This document shows positions 60,457 through 64,000 of a DNA stretch of 64,000 bases, in pieces. The stretch comes from Candidatus Aegiribacteria sp. (GTDB lineage Bacteria; Fermentibacterota; Fermentibacteria; Fermentibacterales; JCC-6): assembly GCA_023138735.1 (NCBI GenBank), contig JAGLOY010000013.1:1-64000 (forward strand), read 5' to 3'. The notes below the pieces were generated by a model, which saw nothing but the letters and a program-made list of their open reading frames with translations, ran no database searches and was not told where the DNA came from. The number at the start of each line of letters is the position of its first letter. Positions within the stretch are counted from its first letter, which is position 1. The translations under genes were made by a program, and so were the position numbers.

Positions 60457-60530
60457 TGGCTGGCAGGCAGGGATTCGAACCCCGATTGGCGGATCCAGAG
60501 ACCGCAGTCCTACCCTTGGACGACCCGCCA
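60457..60530 (-). tRNA. tRNA-Gln (anticodon CTG), CCA encoded
   Basis: TGGCGGG TC GTCC AAGGGTA GGAC T GCGGT CTCTGGA TCCGC ...GGGGTTCGAATCCC... CCTGCCA G CCA; acceptor, D and T arms pair; U33 present, anticodon CTG. Confidence 0.92.
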
Positions 60531-60582
60531 GCAGAGCCGGATTATAGGCATTCAATGTCTGTTGTGTCAAGAAGTAAAGCAG

Positions 60583-62094
60583 TTATCTGATAATGACCAC
60601 ATTCTCAGTGAAAACCGTGTCATCGATCTGAACCGATACTCGATAAATTCCTTCCGGCAGCGATGAAAGATCAAAACTAAAGCAATACTCTCCGGATTCA
60701 CAGATATCTGCTTCAACTCTCCTGCCTGCTGTATCGTAAACCGATATGTCCTGAACACTACCTTGATATGATAGCGTTACAATCCCAGATGAAGGATTCG
60801 GGCTTACCAGGATTATCTGTTCTGTACTGATTGCACTTTCAATACCCTGCGGCGCATGGTTTGGAAAGATATCCGTCCATTCGATCCATTCGGGAACCTG
60901 ATCGTACGAAGGAGTGGAAGCGGTTGCGAAAGCGAGACCCATTTTCAGATGTTCGGGCATGAATACCAGTGTCTGGATGGTTCCGCCGGATCCGGGAGTT
61001 GCAGGCCATCCGACCGCTCCCATGAAATTCCACAGTCTTTCAAGAGTAACGTCCGGATTCGTAGAAAGCGAATCTATAAGATAAGCATAGCGGTAACATC
61101 CTACCGGGGGTCTGAGTACCCTGTGGTGATTCGAGAGAATCATTCTGCAGGGGGCAATATCAGGCTCATCTACAGCATATCTGAATGCGTAGCCGTCTCG
61201 ATTGTTGACCTCAACTACCACTGATGACGAGTCCACCCCGGCAAGTGCTCTGGATGCCACAACATGTATATCAAAGGAATTCAGCCTGTTCCAGTCTGTA
61301 AGAGCTGTCTTCATGTCATCAATGTCACAAGTGCCGCTTCCGTTGAAATCCGGATCGGACAGTCCTAATGCAAGTACCATGCAGATTGGAACGAACGGGC
61401 TGGTGTGCTGAATTGTTTCCTGATAGTTACCCTTATTCAAACAGGCGCTGATTCCCGATTCGTTCATGCCGGACAGACAACCCGAGAACCCGGGGAATCC
61501 CACCGATATCCAGTCCTGGCCCGTTTCGGGATCGAAGGCTATAAGAATATTATTATCAAGGATGGAATTGCCGGTGTCCACATAGTAATCAAGATTCCTG
61601 GATATCGCGGATGCGCCGTTCAGTTCCGGATCATCTATGGTTGCACTGTCCCAGGCACTGACACTGGTACAGAGAAATTGTTTAACTCCCCTCAATCCAG
61701 ACAGATCAGGTGTAGCTGAAACAACACAAATATCGATGAAGTCTATGTTTCTTCCAAGAGTATCCGAATAAATACTTACAGTATCTGAAATACCGCTGAC
61801 AATCCCCTGGGTGTAATCCACAAATTCGGAAGGAATATCAAAATACCTCAGGAAATATGTTCTGACGCTCTCGTAATTTGAGACTCCCCCCACCATCTCT
61901 AAAAAGTAATCCTGGAAAACATCATCAATATCCGGACCCAGAAGGTATCAGTGGGCATAACCCATCTCGGACCAGGTTCCCCAGAGGTTCAGTATTCTGA
62001 TACTACCGATGTATTCTATGGAACCGTTCACGTCTTCTGAAAAAAGTGGGCAGACGATTAACAGGCAGAGAGAAATCAGTAAAGCATGTTTCAT
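60583..62094 (-). pseudogene. C45/Ntn acyltransferase-like secreted protein with T9SS-like tail, interrupted by an in-frame TGA
   Basis: ATG at 62094: MKHALLISLCLLIVCPLFSEDVNGSIEYIGSIRILNLWGTWSEMGYAH*YLLGPDIDDVFQDYFLEMVGG..., TGA at 61948-61950; FLCTSVSAWDSATIDDPELNGASAISRNLDYYVD nucleophile region; tail VSPNPSSGIVTLSYQG...ISVYDTAGRRVEA. Confidence 0.78.
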
Positions 62095-62128
62095 ACAGCA
62101 GACTCCAATCGAATTAAACTGATTTCTA

Positions 62129-63133
62129 TCAGGGTCGAGGGATTATGGCGTATTCGGCCTCGGTAAGATCAATAACAGTTGTCGAATCGGTCGAGATTAC
62201 TATATCCTTAAGCCATTCGCCTATTATCTCACCCCTGCTGGAAAATTGAACTCTTAACAGGAATTCTCCAGAACCAAGTTCGGTGAAGATACTATCATAG
62301 GGATCGATATAAACGTTATCGATCACTGTTGAGTCGTCACCGGATGGCAATAGCAGTTCAATACTCCAGCCCTCTTCGATGTAATCCACCAGCGGATTTG
62401 TTAGGAGGGTTCCAGTGTTCCTGTAGTCTCCTGTGATGTTATTCAGTGACGGATGCTCGATAGCAACTTTGACATATTCAAGCGGCGGCATTCCGCCCGA
62501 AAGGCTATACCATTCATCCCCGGTCCAGATATCGAACCACAGGTAGAGATTTCGATCAACTCCCGGAAACCATCCTTTTACAGGTCGGACAGGAATCCCG
62601 AATGTTCTTAGGGATGCTCCGAGAAGGATCCATCTTCCCTCTCTGGAAGCCCGTCCAGAAGGTATAATCTGGGTAGGAGTCAGAACTGAGCCATTGGCAG
62701 CATATCCAGTTATAGTGATCGCGTGAGTGATCACACTAATTATTTCTTCTGCCATTGCGACCACTGTCTCCCCGGGTTGTACCCGTCGGCCAAGCCAGGC
62801 TCCCAGAGTAGACCTGTAGGATGAAAGCGGTTCTGCGTCAATTCTGAAAGGAAGCAAGTGAAGTATGAAGATCGAATCCGGCAGATCGTCGTACCATAAA
62901 TTTCTTGCACCCATGGCGTTCAGGACATGATCCTCCAGGATTGCAGTAGTCATTACTCCCCTGTCCTCTGGTGACATTGAAAGGAAAAGAGTTTCAATAT
63001 AGATGAGAGTATCCCCAGAATACTGACTGAGTGCTCCCTCCCAGAAGCCCGCGTTGATCGGTATTTCGGCAAGGAGAGAATCGCGTTCTGCAGGTGAAAG
63101 AAGAAGAAGAATTGAAATGAACATACTTACCAT
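62129..63133 (-). CDS. Transglutaminase-like fold secreted protein, catalytic residues apparently lost
   Basis: SGRASREGRWILLGASLRTFGIPVRPVKGWFPGVDRNLYLWFDIWTGDEWYSL resembles the transglutaminase core without Cys/His. Confidence 0.55.
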   Translation of the reverse strand: MVSMFISILLLLSPAERDSLLAEIPINAGFWEGALSQYSGDTLIYIETLFLSMSPEDRGVMTTAILEDHVLNAMGARNLWYDDLPDSIFILHLLPFRIDAEPLSSYRSTLGAWLGRRVQPGETVVAMAEEIISVITHAITITGYAANGSVLTPTQIIPSGRASREGRWILLGASLRTFGIPVRPVKGWFPGVDRNLYLWFDIWTGDEWYSLSGGMPPLEYVKVAIEHPSLNNITGDYRNTGTLLTNPLVDYIEEGWSIELLLPSGDDSTVIDNVYIDPYDSIFTELGSGEFLLRVQFSSRGEIIGEWLKDIVISTDSTTVIDLTEAEYAIIPRP

Positions 63134-63191
63134 AGTACTACCCCTTTTCTCATTGTTTATATACTATGGTATTCGAGAGTAAGGAGAAAGG

Positions 63192-63545
63192 GTGAAAAAA
63201 CTGATAGGTGCATGGATTGTTGCAGGTGTCTCTCTCTGGCTGACATCAATGGTATTGGGTGCCCGTATGGAATTTGCCGGCTTCTGGTCAATTGTTTGGA
63301 CTGCAGCAGTTATTGGCCTGCTGAACTTCATTCTGGCGCCGATTCTGAACATAATGACATGCCCCATATATCTGCTGACGCTGGGTCTGTCACGCTTCCT
63401 TGTGAGCGGTCTTGTTCTTGTCGTAGCCCGGGAGTGGGTAGGGGGATTCTACGTTGCCAGTTACTGGTGGGCCGTACTGGCCGCAGTAATAATATCCCTG
63501 CTGACAAGTGCTATTGATAGCATGACCGGAAGAAAACAACCGTAA
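63192..63545 (+). CDS. Phage holin family (4-TM superfamily IV) membrane protein
   Basis: 117 aa, four TM segments; ALLNFILAPILNIMTCPIYLLTLGLSRFLV-type motif. Confidence 0.78.
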   Translation: MKKLIGAWIVAGVSLWLTSMVLGARMEFAGFWSIVWTAAVIGLLNFILAPILNIMTCPIYLLTLGLSRFLVSGLVLVVAREWVGGFYVASYWWAVLAAVIISLLTSAIDSMTGRKQP

Positions 63546-63557
63546 GTACGCTGAATC

Positions 63558-64000
63558 TTATCGGATAGGGTGGTTGCCTAGTCTGAAAAGTATTTCTGAC
63601 TCGGCGCCATCCTGTACGAAGTAATCAAGATAGAGGTTCTTTTCTTCAGCAAGATGGATGCACGCAAGGAGGCCCATTCCGCCTCCTCCCGTAAATGACG
63701 GCATATGATAGATGCCTTCTTTATCTTCAAAAGGTTTTCTCTCTTCCCGGATCCGTCTGGAAGTTTCATCGGTGGACTCAAAACGGCAACGTATCGCTTC
63801 TATATCCCCCTTCAATGGTGGAAACGCCGAAACAACAGAAATACAGAAACTTTTCCGCTGCACATCAATCCTTACGCTTATCTGCACCCAGTTGCTTGCG
63901 GGAGTTAATCCAAGGAAAATAATTCGATCTTTCACTTGCCTGGACAGCCACTCAGGAATGCTGATGCGAAGAAATTGTTCAATACGGATGACAGATTCCT
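63558..64000 (-). CDS. ATP-binding (GHKL/RsbW-like) protein, partial, runs off the right edge
   Basis: ORF stays open to 64000 upstream of the listed start (ESVIRIEQFLRISIPEWLSRQVKDRIIFLG...); GGGGMGLLACIHLAEEKNLYLDYF...EILFRLG. Confidence 0.6.
   Translation of the reverse strand, partial: ESVIRIEQFLRISIPEWLSRQVKDRIIFLGLTPASNWVQISVRIDVQRKSFCISVVSAFPPLKGDIEAIRCRFESTDETSRRIREERKPFEDKEGIYHMPSFTGGGGMGLLACIHLAEEKNLYLDYFVQDGAESEILFRLGNHPIR

Noticed and set aside
44606-60530. CRISPR array
   Set aside because: Repeats are long, mosaic, unevenly spaced by kilobases and lack spacer periodicity or cas genes
60583-62094. Genome-wide TGA=glycine recoding
   Set aside because: Many genes here end at TGA with correct family lengths (for example the 406-1254 and hdr-operon overlaps), so TGA is a normal stop
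63192-63545. Prophage
   Set aside because: Only a lone holin-family membrane protein; no phage structural, lysis or integrase genes nearby

Overview
This 64 kb chromosomal window looks like a Gram-negative anaerobe from an uncultivated lineage. The Por/T9SS-like C-terminal tails and lipoprotein style suggest a Fermentibacterota-like or FCB-group organism, but that is an inference. From left to right it contains: a Rex-headed HdrCBA/MvhD(FlxD)/FlxC/FlxB-like electron-transfer operon with an unusual methionine-rich small protein; secreted amidase and giant C25 (gingipain-like) genes; an MFS/TetR pair; three tandem secreted proteins sharing a TWASIK-like C-terminus; a ferredoxin; a TolC/YHS/CusB/CusA metal-efflux operon; ChaN-like, second Rex, MsrB-MsrA, serpin, MATE and Fe-S genes; then a repeat-rich accessory half with beta-propeller and FG-GAP secreted proteins, a PSD/PsiD-like lipoprotein, an AbrB/PIN pair, a truncated ANT(6), a C45-like gene interrupted by TGA, and one intact tRNA-Gln(CTG). 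The strongest unexplained signals are: (1) a mosaic intergenic repeat family (44.6-60.5 kb) whose modules join at the CCA end of a tRNA-Gln-like sequence next to terminator hairpins; (2) degenerate tRNAs followed by ~67-nt tRNA-end-like tandem repeats flanking a one-gene segment (28.5-30.7 kb); (3) a shared 24-bp, longer-than-canonical palindrome in front of both rex paralogs; (4) an exported PSD-family protein; (5) a putative TWASIK C-terminal signal. All assignments come from reading the sequence and supplied translations; no database search was run.
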